Source of the DNA: Pedobacter sp. ok626
GTDB lineage: Bacteria > Bacteroidota > Bacteroidia > Sphingobacteriales > Sphingobacteriaceae
NCBI RefSeq assembly: GCF_900100435.1
Contig: NZ_FNEX01000023.1
Coordinates: 1-64,000, forward strand
DNA length: 64,000 nt
Direction of reading: 5' to 3'
Below are positions 1-7,041 of this stretch, piece after piece. Position 1 is the first letter of the stretch, and each line of letters begins with the position of its first letter. Made by a program: the position numbers and the translations under genes. The notes beneath the pieces are model-generated. The model saw only the letters and a program-made list of their open reading frames with translations, did no database searches and was not told the DNA's origin.

Positions 1-1
1 A

Positions 2-148
2 CAACGCCCCGTCGATGTAGAACCCGTATTTGCACATATCAAAGCTAATCGTGGCTTCAAACGGTTTTTATTGAAAGGGATAAGCAAGGCTGAAGTAGAA
101 GTCGGGTTGCTTTCCATCGCTCACAACTTAAAAAAATGGAAAGCGTAA
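2..148 (+). CDS. IS1182-type transposase, C-terminal 48 residues
   Basis: An open frame enters from the left edge and ends in TAA. The residues RPVDVEPVFAHIKANRGFKR followed by a SIAHNLKKW ending match the C-terminus of IS1182/DDE transposases, where the glutamate in the VEPVF segment is the usual third catalytic acidic residue. The rest of the gene lies outside the window, so I cannot say whether the element is intact. No second copy was seen in the window. Confidence 0.75.
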   Translation, partial: QRPVDVEPVFAHIKANRGFKRFLLKGISKAEVEVGLLSIAHNLKKWKA

Positions 149-284
149 AGCTTTTTGTATCGTTGTTTAATGCTAAAGTACACCGGGGAACATAGATGCA
201 TACACAAATCAACGTTCAACCAAAACTTGTAGCTTTGATCTGAAAAAAGTAGCTAATAACTCAAAAAATAACACAATAAAAAAA

Positions 285-320
285 CCGTCTCATAATTGAC
301 TTATGAGACGGCTACTTTTT
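285..320. terminator. Bidirectional intrinsic terminator
   Basis: A perfect 11-bp stem (CCGTCTCATAA, 285-295, pairing with 301-311) encloses a 5-base loop. On the plus strand it is followed by CTACTTTTT, and on the minus strand by seven Ts (284-278). It lies between the transposase tail and the convergent SH3-domain gene and could serve both. It could also be part of the insertion-sequence end. The other 130 bases of this gap show nothing recognisable. Confidence 0.7.
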
Positions 321-336
321 ATGTGCTATATTTTTA

Positions 337-759
337 CTAAGTGAGAGGAGTTAGATACTGGGTATAAGCGTATCCTTCCTCACCCTGATCTGTTTTAACC
401 TGCCACCATTGATCGTTGGCTTTGCTAACCAGTGTTATGACTTCATTTCTGGCAGCTTTTCCTACGATGTCATCATTGGTGCTTGGTCCTTTACGGATGT
501 TAAGGTTGGAGCTATTGGTGGTTACTTTAAGCTTAGCCCCTTCGGTAACACCCGCTACGCTATTGATGTTCATGACTAGGTCCCCGGATGAGTAATTTGG
601 ATCTAGACGTTCATAGGTATCCCACAATTGTTGTTTTACTGCACCGCTAGTCGAACCATCGATATACAATACGCCGTCTTGTTCGCGTACATTTAAACCA
701 TTTACACCAGCAGTATTTGCCGTGTCGATTAGTTCTTTATATTTTTCTTGTAAGGCCAT
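337..759 (-). CDS. BON-like and bacterial SH3 domain protein
   Basis: A 140-residue protein. Residues 1-70 resemble a BON-type fold (segments such as GVLYIDGSTSG and DLVMNINS). Residues 76-138 form a bacterial SH3 domain with the typical LNIRKGPST and VGKAARNEVITLV segments and a GYAYTQYL end. SH3b domains commonly bind peptidoglycan or peptides. No signal peptide is visible at the chosen ATG, which is odd for an envelope-binding domain, so cytoplasmic location or non-classical export is possible. It lies 15 bases after the BON lipoprotein gene on the same strand, so the two are probably co-transcribed and act together. Exact function unknown. Confidence 0.7.
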   Translation of the reverse strand: MALQEKYKELIDTANTAGVNGLNVREQDGVLYIDGSTSGAVKQQLWDTYERLDPNYSSGDLVMNINSVAGVTEGAKLKVTTNSSNLNIRKGPSTNDDIVGKAARNEVITLVSKANDQWWQVKTDQGEEGYAYTQYLTPLT

Positions 760-774
760 TTTTGTTTTTCTTTA

Positions 775-1278
775 TTATTTGATTACCAATTGACTGTTGT
801 CTACCTTTTTAGGTTTTAAAGCTTGTAGTGTCATCATCAGTTTTTGAAGATTGGCTTTTTGAATTTCTCCTTTTAAGGTAACTACGCCCTCAGAAACGGT
901 TGCAGTAACAGTGGGGAAATCTTTTGTTGCATCTTTAACTGCAGTAGTTAAGGCATCGTCTGTAGCAACCGGAACCGTTGCTGTTGTAGGCGCAGCAACC
1001 GTAATGTCGTTCACAACAGATTTAACACCCACAACACCAGCAGTTGTTTTTTCTAATGTTTGTTTGCTTGCTTCATCAGCAACTTGCCCACTAAGTGTGG
1101 CAACGCCTTTTTCAACTGATACGGTCACGCCAGAGGCTGTTGGATTTGCTTGTAATGCGGTTTCAATAGCAGCCTTTAGGTCTGAATCTTTTGGTTTGCT
1201 TTTGCAACCAGTTAAGGCGGCCGTCAGTACGAATACTACCATTAAGGCAGCCATCAGTTTGTTCATCGTGTTTTTCAT
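775..1278 (-). CDS. Double BON-domain lipoprotein
   Basis: A 167-residue protein with a lipoprotein signal: a hydrophobic stretch ending in LTGC, lipidated Cys about residue 25. Two BON domains follow (about 33-95 and 105-166), each with the GVATLSGQV / GVVTLKGEI type strand and the first with a VVGVKSVVNDI segment. A Thr/Ala/Val-rich linker joins them. BON domains (as in OsmY) are associated with envelope stress and phospholipid interfaces. It is first in a two-gene unit with the BON/SH3 protein. The promoter should lie in the upstream 373-bp gap, but I could not pick out a clear -7 box for it. Confidence 0.8.
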   Translation of the reverse strand: MKNTMNKLMAALMVVFVLTAALTGCKSKPKDSDLKAAIETALQANPTASGVTVSVEKGVATLSGQVADEASKQTLEKTTAGVVGVKSVVNDITVAAPTTATVPVATDDALTTAVKDATKDFPTVTATVSEGVVTLKGEIQKANLQKLMMTLQALKPKKVDNSQLVIK

Positions 1279-1651
1279 AGTTAAATTAATTTGTTTTTAG
1301 TGGTTTAGAAGTTGTTCAGGTTTAGACCGTATACTCCGTATAAATTCATAATAGTTTTAAGGCTGATTTTGTTTTTACTAATGTTAATTAAATGACCTGC
1401 TTCGAGCCAAACAAAAAAGGAGTTAAGCTGCTACAATTTCATTCGAAATGAGAATATTGATTGAATTTGGACGAATAATGGCCTAAAATTATATTCTGTT
1501 GAACTCGATTTTGAGTTTCTCTACAAAATATTGTATCGTTTTTTCTGTTAAAAATGCGTTGTCAACTGAATATTGATGAGGTCATTTTATTGTTAAAGTC
1601 GCTTTATAGATTTGCTATGATTAAGCGTAAACAAAAGCTGGCAGATTTGAT
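1279..1651. other. Divergent intergenic region (373 bp)
   Basis: AT-rich spacer between the divergent BON lipoprotein and sigma-factor genes. It contains one TAnnTTTG-type box for the plus strand (TAGATTTG, 1607-1614), with a TTG 14 bases upstream, which is shorter than the usual 19-20. I saw no open frame of credible length, no RNA gene and no strong hairpin. It should hold the promoters of both flanking genes. Confidence 0.5.
1607..1614 (+). promoter_or_regulatory. Candidate -7 box of the sigma-factor gene
   Basis: TAGATTTG matches the Bacteroidota -7 consensus TAnnTTTG. It lies 38 bases before the ATG at 1652. The -33 TTG at 1590-1592 is poorly spaced, so this is only a candidate. Confidence 0.35.
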
Positions 1652-2515
1652 ATGAGACCATTAAAAATAGCGCAGAGTATAACAAATCGTAGTGACGATA
1701 GTGTTTCCCGATATTTGATAGAAATTGCTCAGATTGATTTACTTCAAAAGGGCGAAGAAGCTAATTTGGCTGTGAAGGCTAGAAATGGAGATCCGTTTGC
1801 CTTGGAAAAATTGATTAAGACCAACCTTCGTTTTGTGGTTTCTGTAGCGAAACAATATCAAAATAATGGATTAAATCTTGCTGATCTGATTAGCGAAGGA
1901 AATATAGGTTTAATGAGGGCTGCAAAGCGGTTTGATCCTACCAAAGGATTTAAATTTATCTCTTTTGCGGTTTATTGGATTCGACAATGTATTCTTCAGG
2001 CTATAACGGAGCAAAAGCGGACTGTAAGATTGTCCGGTAATCAGATTTATGACATGGGGAGGGTTTCGAAAGCTACAATTAAATTGGAGCAAATGTTGGA
2101 GCGAGAGCCAACACTAACCGAGCTTGCAGATGCCCTTCAATTATCCGAAGAAAAGATTGCAGATGTTTTGTATAATAGTGGGGTATCGGTGTCTGTTGAT
2201 ATGAAGACAAGTCCATATACTGAATCGACGCTACTGGATTCTTTGATCAATCAAAATTCCACTTGCCCCAGTGCGCAGTTGTTTAAAGATTCTCTGACAA
2301 AAGATCTGATTAGAGCCATAGATGCCTTACCTGAAAAACAAAAACTGGTTTTGAAGTATTGTTATGGTCTTGATGACTTCCCAGAATTGGCTCATGAAGA
2401 CATTGCTTCAAAAATGGGTTTAACTGCGGAGCGTGTACGACAATTGAGGTGTAAAGGCATCGAATCTTTAAAAACAATTTGTAAACTCAACAATATGACA
2501 GACTACTTTAAGTGA
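1652..2515 (+). CDS. Divergent RpoD-type sigma-70 factor (paralogue)
   Basis: 287 residues, the length of the short primary sigma factor of Bacteroidota, with the same start pattern (MRPLKIAQSITNR). Region 2 is at about 48-118 (LIKTNLRFVVSVAKQYQ, ISEGNIGLMRAAKRFDP, YWIRQ). Region 3 is at about 125-190. Region 4 is at about 222-280, with a helix-turn-helix ending in ERVRQLRCKGIESL. Several positions normally conserved in the primary factor differ (WWIRQ is YWIRQ; the usual RVRQIKEKA is RVRQLRCKG), which suggests a specialised group 2-type paralogue rather than the housekeeping factor. The ATG is the first reasonable start. The OmpA-like gene follows 66 bases later on the same strand and may be co-transcribed. 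Confidence 0.85.
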   Translation: MRPLKIAQSITNRSDDSVSRYLIEIAQIDLLQKGEEANLAVKARNGDPFALEKLIKTNLRFVVSVAKQYQNNGLNLADLISEGNIGLMRAAKRFDPTKGFKFISFAVYWIRQCILQAITEQKRTVRLSGNQIYDMGRVSKATIKLEQMLEREPTLTELADALQLSEEKIADVLYNSGVSVSVDMKTSPYTESTLLDSLINQNSTCPSAQLFKDSLTKDLIRAIDALPEKQKLVLKYCYGLDDFPELAHEDIASKMGLTAERVRQLRCKGIESLKTICKLNNMTDYFK

Positions 2516-2581
2516 AACTATATGAATTAAGGGTTGTTATACAAAGAAAGCTTTCATGGTCATTTATTAAAAAAATAAGTT

Positions 2582-3439
2582 ATGAAACATTTAGTTTTAA
2601 TATGCAGCCTGAGTTTATTGTTGTTATTTCAAGGATGTGTAAGTAATAAAAAGTATAATGAGCTTCAGACAAAGTATAGTGAATTACAACAGAAGGGACG
2701 CGATCTAAATCAAAAATATCAGAGTAGTCAGCAGGAACTGGCCGGATCAACAACAAGAGTTAAGAGCCTGGAGGAACAGATTGCTGCCCAAAGGCAAAAT
2801 GTCGTCGCCTTGCAGGCTGCATTAAATAAATGTTTGGCCTCTTCAAACCAGGGGAATGTAAATATCTCTAAACTGGTTGATGAGATTAACTCCTCCAATA
2901 AATACATACAACATCTTGTAAATACAAAGAATAAAAGTGATTCGTTAAATTTGGTACTGACGAATAATCTTACTCGTTCTTTAAGTCGCGAGGAATTGAG
3001 CGACGTGGATGTTAAGGTCTTAAAAGGTGTGGTTTACATCTCACTTTCAGATCATATGCTCTATAAATCGGGGAGCTATGAGATTTTACCAAAAGCCGGT
3101 GAAACATTGAGTAAAATTGCGAAGATTATTAAAGATTATAATGACTACGATGTTTTAATTGAGGGAAATACAGATAATGTACCTATATCTCAAACGAATA
3201 TTCGTAATAATTGGGATTTGAGTACCTTAAGAGCTTCCTCTGTCGTTCAGGTTTTACAAACTACATATAATGTTGATCCAAAGCGTTTGACAGCAGGAGG
3301 ACGAGGAGAGTATAATCCTGTAGCAAGTAATAATACTGATGCGGGAAAAGCACTAAATAGAAGAACCCAAATTATTATCACACCTAAACTGGATCAGTTT
3401 ATGGATTTAATTGGGAAAGCTCCAGATACAACGCATTAG
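2582..3439 (+). CDS. OmpA-family lipoprotein with coiled coil
   Basis: 285 residues. The lipoprotein signal ends in FQGC (Cys about 19). Residues 24-130 are Gln/Lys/Glu/Ser-rich with heptad character, probably a coiled-coil spacer. Residues 150-278 form an OmpA C-terminal peptidoglycan-binding domain, with IEGNTDNVPI, NWDLSTLRASSVVQ and LNRRTQIII segments holding the conserved Asp and Arg that grip diaminopimelate. The likely role is tethering the outer membrane or another envelope component to the cell wall. A strong terminator follows 30 bases after the stop. Confidence 0.85.
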   Translation: MKHLVLICSLSLLLLFQGCVSNKKYNELQTKYSELQQKGRDLNQKYQSSQQELAGSTTRVKSLEEQIAAQRQNVVALQAALNKCLASSNQGNVNISKLVDEINSSNKYIQHLVNTKNKSDSLNLVLTNNLTRSLSREELSDVDVKVLKGVVYISLSDHMLYKSGSYEILPKAGETLSKIAKIIKDYNDYDVLIEGNTDNVPISQTNIRNNWDLSTLRASSVVQVLQTTYNVDPKRLTAGGRGEYNPVASNNTDAGKALNRRTQIIITPKLDQFMDLIGKAPDTTH

Positions 3440-3469
3440 TAAATTTCATAGGTAAAAAGAAGGGCATAA

Positions 3470-3500
3470 AAAAGCCGTACATGGAAGTGTACGGCTTTTT
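3470..3500. terminator. Bidirectional intrinsic terminator
   Basis: A perfect 12-bp stem (AAAAGCCGTACA, 3470-3481, pairing with 3488-3499) with a 6-base loop and flanking A and T runs. It sits between the convergent OmpA-like and helicase genes and can end transcripts from both. Confidence 0.85.
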
Positions 3501-3529
3501 ATATCTTTATTCAGAAACTCAGAATCTGA

Positions 3530-4837
3530 TTACTTTGACCACCTTCTGTTTCCTCCGTTAGGAGTTTTTTTGGCGCCACTTAAATTAGGTTGACGTTCAG
3601 TTCTTTCCGGACGTGCACCTCTCTCAGGGCGAGCGCCTCTTGAAGGTTTTGCTTTTCCTTTAGATTTAGCAGCTGCGGCGCCCGACATTAAGCTTTGCCA
3701 GCTCATCGCATAAGGATGGTCTTCCGATACCGGAATCTTTAAGCCAATCAATTTTTCAATATCATCAAGGAATTCCTTCTCTTCCGGATCGCAGAATGAA
3801 AAAGCAGTACCGCTTAATCCTGCACGGCCAGTACGACCAATACGGTGCACATAAGTTTCTGGAATGTTAGGTAATTCGTAATTGATTACATGGGCCAATT
3901 CATCCACATCAATGCCGCGGGCGGCAATATCTGTAGCTACTAAAATTCGGGTAGTCTTGGCTTTAAAATTAGTCAATGCTCTTTGCCTGGCATTTTGTGA
4001 TTTATTTCCATGGATGGCTTCTGCTTTTATACCAACTTTAACCAGATCTTTAACAATGCGATCTGATCCATGTTTAGTCCGTGCAAATACCAAAGCCGTT
4101 TCTATTGTTTTATCTTTTAAGATATGTAGTAACAATCCTTTTTTATCATTCTTTTCTACAAAGAAGATCTGTTGCTGGATCTTTTCTGCGGTAGAGGATA
4201 CTGGAGTTACTTCTACTTTAATCGGATCAGTTAGAATGGTGTTTGCTAATGTCTGTATTTCTTTAGGCATAGTAGCCGAGAAAAACAGAGTCTGACGCTT
4301 TGCAGGCAATTTGGCAATTACTTTCTTTACGTCATGGATAAAGCCCATGTCTAACATCCTGTCTGCTTCATCCAATACAAAGATTTCGATATCTTTCAAG
4401 TTTACAAAGCCCTGGTTCATTAGGTCTAATAACCTACCTGGGGTGGCCACAAGGATATCTATCCCCCTGTGTAAAGCATCAGTTTGCGCTTTTTGTCCGA
4501 CCCCACCAAAGATTACCAAATGTTTTAACGGAAGGTTTCTGCCATAGGCTTTAAAACTTTCTTCGATTTGAATGGCAAGCTCACGAGTTGGGGTTAATAT
4601 TAGTGCCTTGATGGCTTTATGAACCTTCGTGTTGGTGTGTGGTTTACTTAGCAACTGCAGCATAGGTATGGCAAAAGCAGCAGTTTTACCTGTTCCTGTT
4701 TGCGCGCAGCCTAATAAATCTCTGCCTTGTAATATAGATGGAATGGATTGTTCTTGTATTGGGGTAGGTTGTGTATAACCTTCTGTTTGCAGCGCATTTA
4801 AAATAGGCTCAATCAGATTTAATTCGTTGAATAACAA
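3530..4837 (-). CDS. DEAD-box RNA helicase, RhlE-like
   Basis: ATP-dependent RNA helicase, likely in ribosome assembly or mRNA turnover. All motifs are present in order: Q motif (GYTQPTPIQEQ), I (AQTGTGKT), Ia (PTRELAIQ), Ib (TPGRLLD), II (DEAD), III (SAT), IV-V (ILVATDIAARGID) and VI (HRIGRTGRAG). The tail after about residue 375 is basic and Arg/Gly/Pro-rich (repeated GARPER), typical of RNA-binding tails. I chose the TTG start at 4837 (435 residues; LLFNELNLIEPIL start). A longer frame reaches 4903, but that start lies upstream of a TACCTTTG -7 box (4893-4900) and adds residues unlike the family. Confidence 0.9.
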   Translation of the reverse strand: MLFNELNLIEPILNALQTEGYTQPTPIQEQSIPSILQGRDLLGCAQTGTGKTAAFAIPMLQLLSKPHTNTKVHKAIKALILTPTRELAIQIEESFKAYGRNLPLKHLVIFGGVGQKAQTDALHRGIDILVATPGRLLDLMNQGFVNLKDIEIFVLDEADRMLDMGFIHDVKKVIAKLPAKRQTLFFSATMPKEIQTLANTILTDPIKVEVTPVSSTAEKIQQQIFFVEKNDKKGLLLHILKDKTIETALVFARTKHGSDRIVKDLVKVGIKAEAIHGNKSQNARQRALTNFKAKTTRILVATDIAARGIDVDELAHVINYELPNIPETYVHRIGRTGRAGLSGTAFSFCDPEEKEFLDDIEKLIGLKIPVSEDHPYAMSWQSLMSGAAAAKSKGKAKPSRGARPERGARPERTERQPNLSGAKKTPNGGNRRWSK

Positions 4838-4892
4838 TGTTTTTTTTATTTTAATGTAAAATATGTAGAAACAAAAGATTAGTGTTTCGCTG

Positions 4893-4900
4893 CAAAGGTA
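4893..4900 (-). promoter_or_regulatory. -7 promoter box of the helicase gene
   Basis: Read on the minus strand this is TACCTTTG followed by CAGC, an excellent TAnnTTTG box. Transcription should begin near 4888, giving a leader of about 50 AT-rich bases before the TTG at 4837. No clear -33 TTTG is seen. It argues against the longer reading frame starting at 4903. Confidence 0.6.
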
Positions 4901-4969
4901 CACATAACTTTTGGCTTTTACTTATAGGTGCTTTTACACCAAAAATGTGCATTTGTTGAAACTTTATGG

Positions 4970-4999
4970 TTGATTCACACGCATATTCGCTTATTTTTG
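4970..4999 (+). promoter_or_regulatory. Promoter of parE
   Basis: TTG (4970-4972), 19 bases, then TATTTTTG (4992-4999). This fits the Bacteroidota TTTG-N19-TAnnTTTG layout well. The parE ATG is 19 bases after the -7 box. Confidence 0.65.
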
Positions 5000-5018
5000 T
5001 AAACTACTCAATTACATC

Positions 5019-6920
5019 ATGGCAGAACCGAATTATAACGAAGATAGTATACGCTCCCTCGACTGGAAGGAACACATTAGATTACGTCCCGGTATGTACA
5101 TTGGAAAACTGGGCGATGGATCGGCTCAGGACGATGGGATATATGTATTGCTGAAAGAGATTGTCGACAATTCTATTGATGAGTTTGTGATGGGATCTGG
5201 CCGTACTATAGAAATTACTGTTTCCGACCAGAAGGTAAATGTTCGTGATTATGGACGGGGTATTCCATTGGGTAAAGTAATTGATTGCGTCTCTAAAATT
5301 AATACCGGTGGTAAGTATGATAGTAAGGCCTTTCAAAAATCAGTAGGATTGAATGGGGTAGGTACCAAGGCTGTAAATGCATTGTCTACCAATTTCATGG
5401 TACAGTCCTACCGGGATAACAAAACAAAAAAAGTAGAATTTTCTAAAGGTGAGATTGTTTTAGAAAATGACATCATAGATACGACTCAACGTAATGGTAC
5501 GGCCATTACTTTTTATCCTGATGAGACTATTTTTAGAAACTACCATTACATTACAGATTTTGTAGAAAGCATGATCTGGAATTATGTGTTTCTGAATGCT
5601 GGTTTAACGATCAACTTTAATGGGCAAAAATATTTTTCGGAAAGAGGTCTTTACGATCTATTGCATAAACATGCAGATGTGGAAAGTATACGTTATCCGA
5701 TTATTCACTTGGTAGGGAATGACATTGAGATTGCGATGACCCACGGTCAGCAATATGGTGAAGATTACCACTCTTTCGTAAATGGTCAGCATACAACACA
5801 AGGTGGAACACATCAGGCTGCTTTTAGAGAGGCAGTAGTAAAAACCATTCGTGAGTTTTATAAAAAAGAGTATGATGCTTCAGATATTAGGTCCTCTATT
5901 ATTGCAGCCATTTCGGTACGTGTGCAGGAACCTGTATTTGAGTCGCAAACTAAAACCAAGTTGGGTTCACAAAATATGGGGCCTGATGGACCATCGGTAA
6001 GAACTTTTATTAACGATTTTGTTAAGAAGGAACTAGACGATTATCTACATAAACATGCTGATGTAGCCGATGCGTTGCTGAAAAGAATCCTACAGTCTGA
6101 ACGTGAACGTAAAGATATTGCCGGAATAAAAAAACTGGCAAACGACAGGGCGAAAAAAGCTTCGCTACACAATAAAAAACTAAGGGATTGTAAGGTTCAC
6201 TTTAACAGTACTCACGATAAAAGGTATGAGACTACCTTATTTATTACTGAGGGTGATTCGGCTTCAGGATCTATTACCAAATCAAGGGATGTAGATTGCC
6301 AGGCCGTATTCAGTTTAAAAGGGAAACCTTTAAATTGTTACGAGCTGACCAAAAAGGTGGTATATGAAAATGAAGAGTTTAACCTTTTGCAACATGCTTT
6401 AAATATTGAAGATGGGTTAGACGGGTTACATTATAACAATATTGTAATTGCTACAGATGCCGATGTGGACGGTATGCACATTAGGTTGTTAATGATGACC
6501 TTCTTTTTGCAGTTTTTCCCAGATTTGGTTCGTTCAGGACATGTGTATATTTTGCAAACACCTTTGTTTAGGGTGCGTAATAAGAAAGAAACCATTTATT
6601 GCTATAGTGATGACGAGCGTAAAAAAGCCATCCTGAAACTAGGCAATAAGCCCGAAATTACGCGATTTAAAGGTTTAGGCGAGATCTCTCCAGATGAGTT
6701 TGGATTGTTTATCGGTAAAGATATTAGACTTGACCCAGTGATTCTTAAAGATCAGACCATTAAAAGTTTATTGGAGTACTATATGGGGAAAAACACACCA
6801 GATAGACAACAACATATTATCAGAAATCTAAGAATAGAAAAAGACGAAGTGGATGATATGGCAATAATTGCCGATCCTATTGATACCGATGAAGTTGAGG
6901 ATGCTGCGGATGTGGCTTAA
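5019..6920 (+). CDS. parE: DNA topoisomerase IV subunit B
   Basis: ATPase subunit of type IIA topoisomerase; it drives chromosome decatenation and supercoil relaxation together with ParC. 633 residues, normal for ParE and lacking the long GyrB insertion. The GHKL ATPase domain has Glu47 and Asn51 (KEIVDNSIDEF), DYGRGIPLG (78-86) and GLNGVGTKAVN (110-120). The transducer domain follows to about 400. The TOPRIM domain has EGDSASG (Glu411) and TDADVDGMH (479-487) for Mg2+. Assignment to ParE rather than GyrB rests on length and on the presence of a ParC-like partner at 17910. The start is fixed by a good promoter just upstream. Confidence 0.9.
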   Translation: MAEPNYNEDSIRSLDWKEHIRLRPGMYIGKLGDGSAQDDGIYVLLKEIVDNSIDEFVMGSGRTIEITVSDQKVNVRDYGRGIPLGKVIDCVSKINTGGKYDSKAFQKSVGLNGVGTKAVNALSTNFMVQSYRDNKTKKVEFSKGEIVLENDIIDTTQRNGTAITFYPDETIFRNYHYITDFVESMIWNYVFLNAGLTINFNGQKYFSERGLYDLLHKHADVESIRYPIIHLVGNDIEIAMTHGQQYGEDYHSFVNGQHTTQGGTHQAAFREAVVKTIREFYKKEYDASDIRSSIIAAISVRVQEPVFESQTKTKLGSQNMGPDGPSVRTFINDFVKKELDDYLHKHADVADALLKRILQSERERKDIAGIKKLANDRAKKASLHNKKLRDCKVHFNSTHDKRYETTLFITEGDSASGSITKSRDVDCQAVFSLKGKPLNCYELTKKVVYENEEFNLLQHALNIEDGLDGLHYNNIVIATDADVDGMHIRLLMMTFFLQFFPDLVRSGHVYILQTPLFRVRNKKETIYCYSDDERKKAILKLGNKPEITRFKGLGEISPDEFGLFIGKDIRLDPVILKDQTIKSLLEYYMGKNTPDRQQHIIRNLRIEKDEVDDMAIIADPIDTDEVEDAADVA

Positions 6921-7041
6921 TTTTTAACGTTTTATATAGGCGAATTGTAAATTTTTTGATTTATACTTGTATTCTGATCGATCCCCTTTGATAGAATAGT
7001 TTAAAAGTTCTACAGCCTAGCTGTAGTAAATTAAAAACTTT

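Noticed and set aside
911..1300. 129-codon plus-strand frame over the BON lipoprotein
   Set aside because: The opposite frame has lipobox and BON domains; this one is Ala/Val/Thr-rich shadow sequence.
3882..4295. 137-codon plus-strand frame inside the helicase gene
   Set aside because: It mirrors the conserved helicase motifs on the other strand; no independent evidence.
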